From contig JAVBRM010000114.1 in assembly GCA_031548025.1 (NCBI GenBank), positions 33,774-97,773 of the forward strand: a stretch of 64,000 bases of DNA, given 5' to 3'. The position numbers and the translations under genes were made by a program. Positions 1 to 7,140 of this stretch are shown here, in pieces. Every line of letters begins with the position of its first letter. Positions within the stretch are counted from its first letter, which is position 1. Source of the DNA: UBA5239 sp031548025. GTDB lineage: Bacteria; Verrucomicrobiota; Lentisphaeria; Victivallales; Victivallaceae. The notes under the pieces were generated by a model. It was not told the origin of the DNA. It did not search any database and was given only the letters and a program-made list of their open reading frames with translations.

Positions 1-381
1 AATACCATAGGTACGGTATCCATCGGAAGCATCGGTTGCAATGTATTTGAGCGGGTTATTCGGAGCGCTCGGGCATTGGAAAATGTTACTTACCGGAAGG
101 TATTTTCCAACACAAAGAGCACCGGCCCAATAATATGCCTTGGTTGATGCCGGAACGGTTGTCCGCTTATTGTCGTAGGCCGACAGAAGGAATCCGTTGC
201 TGTCATCGGCATATTGAATACATGCCATTCCGATCTGTTTAAGATTGCCCATGCACTTGGTGGCCCTGGCTTTCGACCGGGCATTGTTTAACGCCGGCAA
301 CAGCATTGCTGCGAGGATGGCGATGATCGCGATCACCACCAGGAGTTCAATGAGTGTAAAACTATAACGTTTGAATTTCAT
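1..381 (-). CDS. Type II secretion pseudopilin-like protein, cut by window edge
   Basis: Only the first 127 codons are inside the window; the 3' end lies to the left of base 1. The protein begins MKFKRYSFTLIELLVV and continues with the hydrophobic type IV pilin/pseudopilin helix ending LLPALNNARSKA. It then has the usual NLKQIG segment and, near the edge, FQCPSAPNNP and YRTYG. These are the hallmarks of the Lentisphaerota/Planctomycetes pseudopilin family (N-methylation signal, globular domain with an H-X9-DG tail). The H-X9-DG tail would lie outside the window. Its ATG overlaps the TGA of the upstream LacI gene (ATGA at 378-381), so the two genes are almost certainly co-transcribed and translationally coupled. 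Confidence 0.9.
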   Translation of the reverse strand, partial: MKFKRYSFTLIELLVVIAIIAILAAMLLPALNNARSKARATKCMGNLKQIGMACIQYADDSNGFLLSAYDNKRTTVPASTKAYYWAGALCVGKYLPVSNIFQCPSAPNNPLKYIATDASDGYRTYGI

Positions 382-1412
382 TTTCCCATCTCCTGTTTTT
401 TAGGGGTTTTGATATTCATAGTTGACTTACGTATGATTAATTCGGTCGGTATCAGGATTTCCCGATGCGGACCGTCTTCACGCCCGGTGATGCGGTCGAT
501 CAGCAGTGTGGCGGCGGTGGCTCCCACTTTTTCCGCCTGCTGGTCCACAGTGGTTAATTGCGGACGCAACTTGCCGCAGATCGGCAGGTTACCGAATCCG
601 GTAATGGCCAGTTGTTCCGGAACTTTGATGCCGAGTTCATGAGCGGCATTCATGGCGTCGATGGCCAGATTGTCGTTGAAACATACCAGTACTTCGGGTA
701 GTTCCGAGCCGGCGAGGAATTTTTTCAACAGTTTGGTATTGTCGGCGTCGCAGTTGGAAATTTCGCACAAATACTTGGCGTTTACCGGAAGATTGTGCTT
801 GAACATGGCGTCGAGGAAACCGGCTTTGCGCTCCTGACCGCTGCTGACCGCATCGTAAATGATTCCGCCGATCCGCCGGTAACCGCACTCGATCAGATAC
901 TCGGTCATCCGGACCATGGCTTCGCGGTTGTTGGTGCCGACATAATCGAATTCGTTGATCCCCCAGTATTGGTCCACCAGGACGATCGGGTTGTGAAACG
1001 AATAAAGTTGCGCCATATAAGCCGGGGAGGGCGGATTGGCCATCGGCAACAGCAACAGACCATCGACCCGGCGCCTGGCAAAACGGTTCAGCAAATCGGC
1101 GTCGTCCCGGACCATTTTGTCCCAACTGATCACATATGAATCGTAACCGTGTTCATGAAGAGCCTGATGGATGCCGTTCATGACGCCGCCGGTGAACTGG
1201 CACTGGAATTGGTTGCAGGCGATGCCGATGCTGCGGCTTTTGCCGGTCTGGACGTATTCGACCATGGCATTGGGCTGGTAGCCGTATTTGTTGGCTACGG
1301 CTTTGATCCGTTCCCGGGTGGCGTGCTTGATACCGGCACGGCCATTCAGAGCCTTGGAAACGGTGGATTCGCCGACTGCGCAAATCTTTCCGATTTCTTT
1401 CATTGAGATCAT
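378..1412 (-). CDS. LacI-family transcriptional regulator
   Basis: A 344-residue one-component regulator. Residues 4-50 form the LacI helix-turn-helix (MKEIGKICAVGESTVSKAL, hinge region YGYQPNAM), followed by a periplasmic-binding-protein-like effector domain with GVMNGIHQALHEHGYD, DGLLLLP and VDQYWG segments. The sugar ligand cannot be told from sequence. An AGGA sits 8 bases before the ATG. The gene is first in a unit with the pseudopilin at 1-381, which it overlaps by four bases. Upstream are two copies of a 16-base palindrome (1473-1488 and 1563-1578), the best candidates for its own operators. Confidence 0.93.
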   Translation of the reverse strand: MISMKEIGKICAVGESTVSKALNGRAGIKHATRERIKAVANKYGYQPNAMVEYVQTGKSRSIGIACNQFQCQFTGGVMNGIHQALHEHGYDSYVISWDKMVRDDADLLNRFARRRVDGLLLLPMANPPSPAYMAQLYSFHNPIVLVDQYWGINEFDYVGTNNREAMVRMTEYLIECGYRRIGGIIYDAVSSGQERKAGFLDAMFKHNLPVNAKYLCEISNCDADNTKLLKKFLAGSELPEVLVCFNDNLAIDAMNAAHELGIKVPEQLAITGFGNLPICGKLRPQLTTVDQQAEKVGATAATLLIDRITGREDGPHREILIPTELIIRKSTMNIKTPKKQEMGK

Positions 1413-1472
1413 GCTTTACCATCCTGCCAATTGTAATTGCTTTATATATTATTATAATGAATAAGTCGAAAA

Positions 1473-1488
1473 TGTCAACTACTTGAAA
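1473..1488. promoter_or_regulatory. Candidate LacI operator, proximal copy
   Basis: TGTCAACTACTTGAAA matches the perfect palindrome at 1563-1578 in 14 of 16 positions. It lies about 60 bases upstream of the LacI start codon. Even-symmetry palindromes of about 16 bases are typical LacI-family operators, so autoregulation is a reasonable inference. Confidence 0.55.
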
Positions 1489-1562
1489 TGAAAATTTATT
1501 GATATTTTTATGTATTTACGTAAAACACTTATAATGAATTATATAGATATTTTATATTGAAA

Positions 1563-1578
1563 TTTCAAGTACTTGAAA
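1563..1578. promoter_or_regulatory. Candidate LacI operator, distal copy (perfect palindrome)
   Basis: TTTCAAGTACTTGAAA is a perfect 16-base palindrome. It is 90 bases from the related site at 1473-1488, a spacing compatible with DNA looping between two LacI-family dimers. A further CTTGAAA half site follows immediately. Confidence 0.55.
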
Positions 1579-1708
1579 AACTTGAAAGTAAATGTTGTTT
1601 TGGCAAGTGTTTGAGGTGGGAATGGGGGCAAGCGTGATTGGAGATCGTCCGACCTCTCCCGGATGTACTCGATGAATTGGCTGTTGGGTTTGGTGTCTGC
1701 CGTAAATA

Positions 1709-2314
1709 TCAGACCGATTTGATGGTTTTTCGAAAGAGATACGTTGTAAGCGTCTGATTACCAAGAGGGGGATTGGTGGGGAACTTTGCTGCTTCCGAGA
1801 ATCCATTCTTGTAATAGTAATCAAAATCGCATGTTTCATCCGTCCACAAGAGGAAAGACGGTATGCCGTGCTTCCGGCAACGTTTTTCGAATTCAGCCAG
1901 CAATGTCCGTCCGGCTCCCTTGCGGATGCTGGCGAATAAAAGCAGCGCCACTTCTCCAGTCAACGCGTGGTTCTGTTCCTTTTGGCTATTTCCATCAAGG
2001 TATGCTTTGTAGTCCTGAAAAAAATCCTCTTCTTCTTTGTTGTTCAGTTGGCCGGAAATCCATTGGTCGGCAAGCGCACTGTCGGCATGCGAAGCTGGAG
2101 CCGCGAGCAAAAAAGCGCAAAGTTTTCCATTCTCCGTGGCGCCGAGGGAAAACGGAGAATCCGGAACGTAGTAGTAGCGTACCAGGTACTGATAAATCAG
2201 CGGACACATCTTCTCCGGCATTTCGGGAGCTTCACCTTTCCATTGCTGCAAGGCGATCATTCCGGCATCGTTCAGATGATCTGTGGTAAAATCATGAATT
2301 TCAAGTGTGTTCAT
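1709..2314 (-). CDS. GNAT-family N-acetyltransferase
   Basis: I place the start at the ATG giving MNTLEIHDFTTDHLNDAG, 201 residues. Upstream in-frame codons would overlap the preceding membrane-protein gene and read as unlikely sequence. The C-terminal half has the GNAT acetyl-CoA binding arrangement: a beta strand VALLLFASIRKGAGRTLL (variant of the Q/RxxGxG/A loop), then a helix, then FLLWTDETCDFDYYYKNGF, the usual family ending 'YekxGF'. Substrate unknown. It is the last gene of a minus-strand run with tilS and a small membrane protein. Confidence 0.85.
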   Translation of the reverse strand: MNTLEIHDFTTDHLNDAGMIALQQWKGEAPEMPEKMCPLIYQYLVRYYYVPDSPFSLGATENGKLCAFLLAAPASHADSALADQWISGQLNNKEEEDFFQDYKAYLDGNSQKEQNHALTGEVALLLFASIRKGAGRTLLAEFEKRCRKHGIPSFLLWTDETCDFDYYYKNGFSEAAKFPTNPPLGNQTLTTYLFRKTIKSV

Positions 2315-2333
2315 AATGGTTGTATTCCTGACT

Positions 2334-2558
2334 CTATGACCTGGGTTTGGTGCCCCACATGGAGTACATGAAAAGGGCAATGCCGATCAGTTGCGGGAAC
2401 ATCAGCAGTTGGCTCCAGTAAATGGTCATGCCGACCATTTCGCGGTTCTCGGAGGAGGGGGAAGTGGTTGTCGCCAGATAGATATTGTAGATCTGGACCG
2501 CCAGCGGAATGGCGAACAGAATGATTCCGATAATCATGAATTTGGTTTTTTTGCTCAT
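2334..2558 (-). CDS. Small two-helix membrane protein of unknown function
   Basis: A 74-residue protein with two predicted membrane helices, about residues 8-28 (MIIGIILFAIPLAVQIYNIY) and 47-66 (SQLLMFPQLIGIALFMYSMW), joined by a short polar loop. A GAGG is suitably placed before the ATG. It sits 11 bases after tilS and 19 bases before the acetyltransferase start, so the three form one transcription unit. I do not recognise the family. Confidence 0.7.
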   Translation of the reverse strand: MSKKTKFMIIGIILFAIPLAVQIYNIYLATTTSPSSENREMVGMTIYWSQLLMFPQLIGIALFMYSMWGTKPRS

Positions 2559-2569
2559 GTCAAGCCTCT

Positions 2570-4090
2570 TTATGTTGTATAGTTTATAACCAGTATTTGC
2601 GTGGTTTCGGCGGTCACCGGGGCGAAATTGGAACGCCGCAGGCCGGGGACCCAGAGAATGCCGCCGCCGGGGATTTTCAAAACTCTCAAGGCGGCTTTTT
2701 CCCGGGCCTTCAACTTGGCGTCCAGCGCCAGTTTTGCGATTTTTTTGTGATGGCTTTGTCCGAACGGGATCATGGTATCGCCGGGGTGAGGGGCGGTAAT
2801 TTCGAGTTCATCCGGGATCAGTGCGGCATCGAAGCGGATGCCGGACAGGGTGGGGCGCTCTGTCCCCAGAGCGCCGTTCACTTCGGCTTGTCTATCGGGT
2901 TCGCCTTCGGAATACAGGATATTTAATTCGAGGTGAACGGCTGTCTGAGGATAGACAGCCCTACCTTGAGTTCCCCAGGCGACGGAAAATCCGGCCAGTT
3001 GCGGATGGTTTCGCCAATTCCACAATACAGGTTCGAATTCCGGTCTGACCCGGGGCCTCAACCAGACTTCGTCGCGGTCGAAACATAATTCGAAATCATC
3101 ATTCAGATGAAGAATCCGGGTTTCGGTGGAGTCCGTATTGAGCTGCGCGGCAAAACGTTCCATGGCAAAGTGATCGGGCAGGTAATCCCCGTAGCCCAGC
3201 AGTTCGAACCAGCGGCGAAGCAATCGCGGCAACAATGCCGGGTGGGTTTTCCGCCAGAAACTCAACGGCGCGGCTTCTCCGGTCAGGTTGGCGTTTGCCA
3301 ACAGTCCGGCGGTCTGCTCGATGAAATCGGCGTCCTGTTCCAAGGCCGCCGCCGCCTGAATCAGGCCTTTCTCCGCCGGGGGGAAACTCCGGTACCACTG
3401 CGGCAGTAATTGGTTGCGCAGGAAATTGCGCTGGTAATGTTCTTCGGTGTTGGTACTGTCGACACGCCAGTCGGCGATGCCGGAACCGCGCAGAAATTCT
3501 TCGATATCCTCTCGGCTGAAGTCGAGCAGGGGACGCTCAAAAGTGACATTGCCGTATTGCCAGCGCCGCCGCATGGAACTGAGCCCCGAAACATTGGAGC
3601 CGCGGGCCAGCCGGATCAACAGGTTTTCTGCCCGGTCGCCGGCATGGTGCCCCAGCAACACCCGGATCGGGCCGTTTGCGGCGAGCTGAGTCCAGGCGCG
3701 GAGCCGGAGGCGGCGGGCGGCGGCTTCGACGTTTTCGCCTGGCAGAAGATTGCCGGGGACATCCAGGGTGATTTCCTGGAGTTCAATGCCGCGGGCACTG
3801 CAGAACTCCCGGCACCAAAGCGCGTCCCGCCGGGATTCTTCGCCGCGAATGCCGTGTTCAAAATGTATTGCCCGGACTTTTGGGTGGGCCTCATGCGCCA
3901 GCACCAGCAGGGCGGTGCTGTCCGCTCCGCCGCTGAAACCAACATATAACGGTCCGTTTTCCGGGGAATCGGTTAAGGGGAATTTTAAACCACGGAAACC
4001 ACGGAAATTCACGGAAGGAGATGCGACGGGCTGTTTGCTCTTCGTTCCTCTTCCGTGGTTTCCGTGTATTCCGTGGTTCAAAATTTTCAT
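2570..4090 (-). CDS. tilS: tRNA(Ile)-lysidine synthetase
   Basis: TilS converts C34 of the CAU-anticodon tRNA-Ile to lysidine using ATP and lysine. The PP-loop signature SGGADS is at residues 53-58. It is followed by HFEHGIRGEESRRDALWCREFC and LLGHHAGDRAENLLIRLARGSNVSGLSSM, all typical of TilS, and by the C-terminal substrate-binding region ending in ILWVPGLRRS. Length is 506 residues, somewhat above the family norm. The odd part is residues 1-36: they are read through one arm of an inverted-repeat element (NHGIHGNHGRG and FRGFRGL). No other ATG lies between it and the PP loop, and the only later in-frame alternative is a GTG at codon 27. Confidence 0.93.
   Translation of the reverse strand: MKILNHGIHGNHGRGTKSKQPVASPSVNFRGFRGLKFPLTDSPENGPLYVGFSGGADSTALLVLAHEAHPKVRAIHFEHGIRGEESRRDALWCREFCSARGIELQEITLDVPGNLLPGENVEAAARRLRLRAWTQLAANGPIRVLLGHHAGDRAENLLIRLARGSNVSGLSSMRRRWQYGNVTFERPLLDFSREDIEEFLRGSGIADWRVDSTNTEEHYQRNFLRNQLLPQWYRSFPPAEKGLIQAAAALEQDADFIEQTAGLLANANLTGEAAPLSFWRKTHPALLPRLLRRWFELLGYGDYLPDHFAMERFAAQLNTDSTETRILHLNDDFELCFDRDEVWLRPRVRPEFEPVLWNWRNHPQLAGFSVAWGTQGRAVYPQTAVHLELNILYSEGEPDRQAEVNGALGTERPTLSGIRFDAALIPDELEITAPHPGDTMIPFGQSHHKKIAKLALDAKLKAREKAALRVLKIPGGGILWVPGLRRSNFAPVTAETTQILVINYTT
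3982..4088. repeat. Inverted repeat of tandem CACGGAA units at the 5' end of tilS
   Basis: The arms (about 3982-4021 and 4049-4088) are near-perfect reverse complements, each built of repeated CCACGGAAA / CACGGAA words, around a centre of about 27 bases. Both orientations are open, coding for NHG-type or FRG-type repeats. The tilS start codon lies just inside the right arm. This resembles a non-autonomous palindromic element; its mobility is not shown by the sequence. Confidence 0.8.
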
Positions 4091-4207
4091 TGTCCGATTA
4101 CGTTTTCCGGGGTTAATTTCAGATTAATCTTCATACTCCGATTGATTTTATTGATTTTCAGCTATACTATATACGACAATAATTATAATTACAAAAAGGA
4201 AATATCT

Positions 4208-4807
4208 ATGTTTAAGATTGTTGCTGCCACCTCGAATAAACATAAGCTGGATGAATTCAGGGAATTGTTGAAAGACCAGAATGTGGAGATCGTGGGGCTG
4301 GACAGCTATCCGGAAATGCCGCCGATTGAAGAAACCGGCTCGACTTTCAAGGAAAACGCCGAGATCAAGGCGCTGGCCGCGACCAAATACTGCGATCTTC
4401 CCTCTTTTGCCGATGATTCCGGGTTGGAAATTGAAGCTTTGAACGGCGCCCCCGGATTGTACTCGGCGCGTTACGCCGACACACCCGCCGCCAGAATCGA
4501 GCGGGTGCTCAACGAAATGAAAGGGCAGACCAACCGCAAGGCCCGCTTCGTCTGCTGTTTGTCCATAGCCGGTAACGGTGAAATCATCGATACCTTCGAA
4601 GGCGAAGTCCGCGGCCGGATCATCGAGGAACCGCGCGGTGAGGCCGGTTTCGGTTACGATCCGATTTTCGTGCCGGACGGCTACGAACAGACTTTTGCCG
4701 AAATGTCCGAAGAATTGAAAAATAAGATCAGCCACCGGGCCAGGGCCTGTCAGGCGGCGATTGAGTTTATCGAAGATGAAATGTCGATTCTTGACGACGA
4801 TTTTTAG
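4208..4807 (+). CDS. rdgB: dITP/XTP pyrophosphatase (RdgB/HAM1)
   Basis: A 199-residue house-cleaning enzyme that hydrolyses non-canonical purine nucleoside triphosphates to monophosphates. The start at MFKIVAATSNKHKLDEF has AAGGAA eight bases upstream. Family motifs are plain: the N-terminal ATSNKHK (SxNxxK), EETGSTFKENAEIKA, ADDSGLEIEALNGAPGLYSARYA, and the C-terminal GFGYDPIF...FAEMS and KISHRARA. A longer in-frame extension upstream runs through the repeat and is not needed. Transcribed divergently from tilS. The next gene overlaps its 3' end. Confidence 0.96.
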   Translation: MFKIVAATSNKHKLDEFRELLKDQNVEIVGLDSYPEMPPIEETGSTFKENAEIKALAATKYCDLPSFADDSGLEIEALNGAPGLYSARYADTPAARIERVLNEMKGQTNRKARFVCCLSIAGNGEIIDTFEGEVRGRIIEEPRGEAGFGYDPIFVPDGYEQTFAEMSEELKNKISHRARACQAAIEFIEDEMSILDDDF

Positions 4808-5402
4808 TTTTTTCTTTCCCTTATTGCTGATGTCCATGTCGGTCGAAGCCCGGCTGGACATGAGCGAAGGGGTCTCGACCGGAAAGAGCAATGAAATCCG
4901 GTGCGATATCGCATTTGATACTTTCCGGCAGAAAGACCGCTGGATGATTGCCCGGGTCAACGGGAGTTGGAACGGGAAGAAAATTCAAATCAGCGAGCCT
5001 TTCGCCGCCGGGGTGGATAACCCGGCTAAGGCGGCGATCGCCATGTTATTGCCCTACGCCATCGAAAAACCGGATTTCAGCGATTTGCCGCAACAACCGG
5101 GAAGCCATCCGGTGCCGGAAGCGTTTGTCAATGAAGTACTGCGGCAACACGGCTTCGCCCCCGAACAAATGTCCGCCAAAGGAACGTGGACCAGAAGCGC
5201 TGAAGAATCGATTTTTGAATTGAAAGGCAAGGGCAAGGACCAATACTTGAATTACTCCATGAAATTGACGGAAACCACCCGCCAGGTCGAATTCGATTTC
5301 TCGATCACCGTCAAACTGCCTGAAAACGACCCCTTCGCCGCCGGGCTGGAAATGAAAAAATCCGGCAAAGGCCGGATCTCCGTGCGACATCGTGATAGGT
5401 GA
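4776..5402 (+). CDS. Hypothetical exported protein
   Basis: A 208-residue protein. I choose the ATG at 4776 (MKCRFLTTIFSFFFPLLLMS), which gives a clean signal peptide ending near SVEA. This start overlaps the 3' end of rdgB by 32 bases in another frame. The mature part is polar and beta-rich, with no motif I recognise (KDRWMIARVNGSWNGKK, QVEFDFSITVKLPEND). The overlap with rdgB suggests co-expression. The last codons run into a short repeat also found near 10.17 and 12.03 kb. Confidence 0.7.
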   Translation: MKCRFLTTIFSFFFPLLLMSMSVEARLDMSEGVSTGKSNEIRCDIAFDTFRQKDRWMIARVNGSWNGKKIQISEPFAAGVDNPAKAAIAMLLPYAIEKPDFSDLPQQPGSHPVPEAFVNEVLRQHGFAPEQMSAKGTWTRSAEESIFELKGKGKDQYLNYSMKLTETTRQVEFDFSITVKLPENDPFAAGLEMKKSGKGRISVRHRDR

Positions 5403-5408
5403 TGTCAG
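5384..5408. repeat. Short repeat/hairpin at gene end (copy 1)
   Basis: GACATC (5386-5391) pairs with GATGTC (5401-5406). The 12-mer GTGATAGGTGAT here recurs at 12035-12046, and a diverged relative lies at 10177-10188. It sits exactly on the stop codon of the exported-protein gene and could serve as a weak terminator. Confidence 0.4.
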
Positions 5409-5413
5409 ATGTT

Positions 5414-6223
5414 TCAGTTGAAAATCTGGTCGCGGTGCTTCTGGAGCCAGATCCAGAAGCTGGCCGGTGAGGAAAATCCTAACTCATAGGCTATTTCATT
5501 TTGTCGCAGACCATGGGTGAGGGCGTTTCGAACGTACTTGATGCGGGTTTCGATGATGAAATCGCGAATGGTGCTTCCGGTTTCATCGCGAAAACGCTGT
5601 GCGAGATAAGTTTGGGAGTAGCCGAACATCTTTCCGAGGTGGGTATTGCTGCAATCCCGTCCGTTCATTCGCTGAATGTAATCGCAGACCGATAGAATTT
5701 TTGAACTTAATTTGCTGTTTTTTCCTGGGGAAAATTCAAGCTCGTATGCGATTTCCGAAAATGCCAGATTCAGTGTTTGAACCAGCATTTCACGTTCATG
5801 AATACCTTTAGTGCGGGTGAATGCCGCCCATTTGCGGGTTATCAGCGCGGAAATATCCTTCTCCAAAAATACGACATTGGAGACCAGATGATAATTGCCC
5901 TCAAAGTTGGTTTGCAAAACACTGAAACCAAAGTTGGCATCATAAGCGCTGCCTAAAAGATGAGTGAGATTGGTATCACATTTGCGGTAACCGTTGGAAT
6001 GGGGAACCCATCCGTCGATGAGTATGAGGTCGCCCGGTTGTATTTGGTAGACTTCTCCGTTGAGCATAGTCTCACTGCTTCCGCCAAGCGCCAGAAGCAA
6101 TTCATGTTGCGGATGGCTGCTGGGGTCAAATGAATCGGAATTTGCTTTGCCCGGAATTCCCTCGAAAGGAATTATTCTTTTGATTCCACTACGCAATCTC
6201 GCGTATATTTCTTTATTGTCCAT
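5414..6223 (-). CDS. AraC-family transcriptional regulator
   Basis: A 269-residue regulator. The N-terminal cupin-like sensor (HELLLALGGSSETMLNGEVYQIQPGDLILIDGWVPH) is followed by two C-terminal helix-turn-helix units, about residues 175-265. The first has THLGKMFGYSQTYLAQRFRDETG and the second has NEIAYELGFSSPASFWIWLQKH. It is divergently transcribed from the pseudopilin/DUF4838 pair beginning at 6345, its most likely target. The gene is more AT-rich than most of the window. Confidence 0.92.
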   Translation of the reverse strand: MDNKEIYARLRSGIKRIIPFEGIPGKANSDSFDPSSHPQHELLLALGGSSETMLNGEVYQIQPGDLILIDGWVPHSNGYRKCDTNLTHLLGSAYDANFGFSVLQTNFEGNYHLVSNVVFLEKDISALITRKWAAFTRTKGIHEREMLVQTLNLAFSEIAYELEFSPGKNSKLSSKILSVCDYIQRMNGRDCSNTHLGKMFGYSQTYLAQRFRDETGSTIRDFIIETRIKYVRNALTHGLRQNEIAYELGFSSPASFWIWLQKHRDQIFN

Positions 6224-6344
6224 GAAAAGTAGATTTGATATATTTTTCGCAGTTTATATAGATTGATAATACCGTATTTTTGATATATAATAATTGCTGA
6301 TATGGAATTTGTCAAGCCAGATATAACAATGGAGAAGATGAACT
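6224..6344. promoter_or_regulatory. Divergent promoter region between AraC regulator and pseudopilin
   Basis: 121 AT-rich bases separate the two start codons and must hold both promoters. I see TATAAT-like words (for example near 6283-6290) but no unambiguous -35/-10 pair and no convincing direct-repeat AraC site. Confidence 0.4.
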
Positions 6345-7106
6345 ATGAAGATGGGGTCTCTCAGGTTTACTCTTATTGAGCTTCTCATTACGATTGCCAT
6401 CATCGCTATTCTCGCGGCCATGCTCCTGCCCGCTTTGGGCAAGGCGAAGAGCAAGGGGCATAAGATCAACTGTATGGGCAATCTCAGGCAAATCGGCCAG
6501 GCGGTTACTTCCTATGGCATGGACAACGATGATCTGGTACTTCCTGTTGGCGGAGACCGCCGCGGCTTGGGCGGAACTTCCCGCATGCACTGGTCCTACT
6601 ACGCCCGTTTTCATATCGGGGTCAATGTGGACAATCCAGACGTCAGTACCAATTACGCGGAAAACGTTCCCCTGAAATACCAAAACGGAATCATGAAATG
6701 CCCTGTCACGAAACTCGGGGTATCGTCATTCGGGTATATCAGTTACGGGATGATGAGATATTTCATCGGCGGTATCGATACCGACGAATCCAATTACACC
6801 CGCGGGAAAAAATTCGGAGATATCAGCCTGCCGTCCCAGAAAGCCTATCTGATTGATTCGGTTTTTCCAACAGACGATGCATCCAGCTCCTCCTGGATAA
6901 ATAAAGATATCATGTCCCCGATCCGGCATGGAATCTATACGGTTTTTAATACCGGGGACTATGCCAGCAGAGCCAGGCATGGCGGCAGTTCCAATGTCTT
7001 TTTCCCGGATGGACACGTGGAAAATATCACAGCGAGCGAACTGGCAGCCAGGCGGGAAGGCGACGTGTGGAATTCTGTGATGTACGGCAAGAAAGGATTA
7101 AGATGA
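6345..7106 (+). CDS. Type II secretion pseudopilin-like protein
   Basis: 253 residues. The N-terminus MKMGSLRFTLIELLITIAII has the prepilin cleavage/N-methylation signal with the conserved glutamate at +5. A helix ending LLPALGKAKSKG and NLRQIGQAV follow. Near the C-terminus RHGGSSNVFFPDGHV is the H-X9-DG signature of this family. A GGAG lies about 10 bases before the ATG. It is followed after 34 bases by the DUF4838 gene and preceded divergently by an AraC regulator, making one of the window's regulator-pseudopilin-enzyme cassettes. Confidence 0.93.
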   Translation: MKMGSLRFTLIELLITIAIIAILAAMLLPALGKAKSKGHKINCMGNLRQIGQAVTSYGMDNDDLVLPVGGDRRGLGGTSRMHWSYYARFHIGVNVDNPDVSTNYAENVPLKYQNGIMKCPVTKLGVSSFGYISYGMMRYFIGGIDTDESNYTRGKKFGDISLPSQKAYLIDSVFPTDDASSSSWINKDIMSPIRHGIYTVFNTGDYASRARHGGSSNVFFPDGHVENITASELAARREGDVWNSVMYGKKGLR

Positions 7107-7140
7107 TTTTAATTCTCATACAAATAATCGAAGGGATCAT

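Larger units (their letters stand above)
1413..1708. other. Gene-free regulatory interval upstream of the LacI gene
   Basis: About 296 bases, strongly AT-rich between 1430 and 1590. It holds the promoter region of the minus-strand LacI gene and two related palindromes. The part from about 1600 to 1708 is the 3' flank of the acetyltransferase gene, and I see no gene or clear terminator there. Confidence 0.6.

Noticed and set aside
1552..1839. Minus-strand open frame of 95 codons 3' of the acetyltransferase
   Set aside because: It overlaps the acetyltransferase in another frame, spans a palindrome, and has no ribosome-binding site.
4055..4207. 51-codon N-terminal extension of rdgB
   Set aside because: It runs through the inverted repeat and promoter; the conserved RdgB start with AAGGAA is at 4208.
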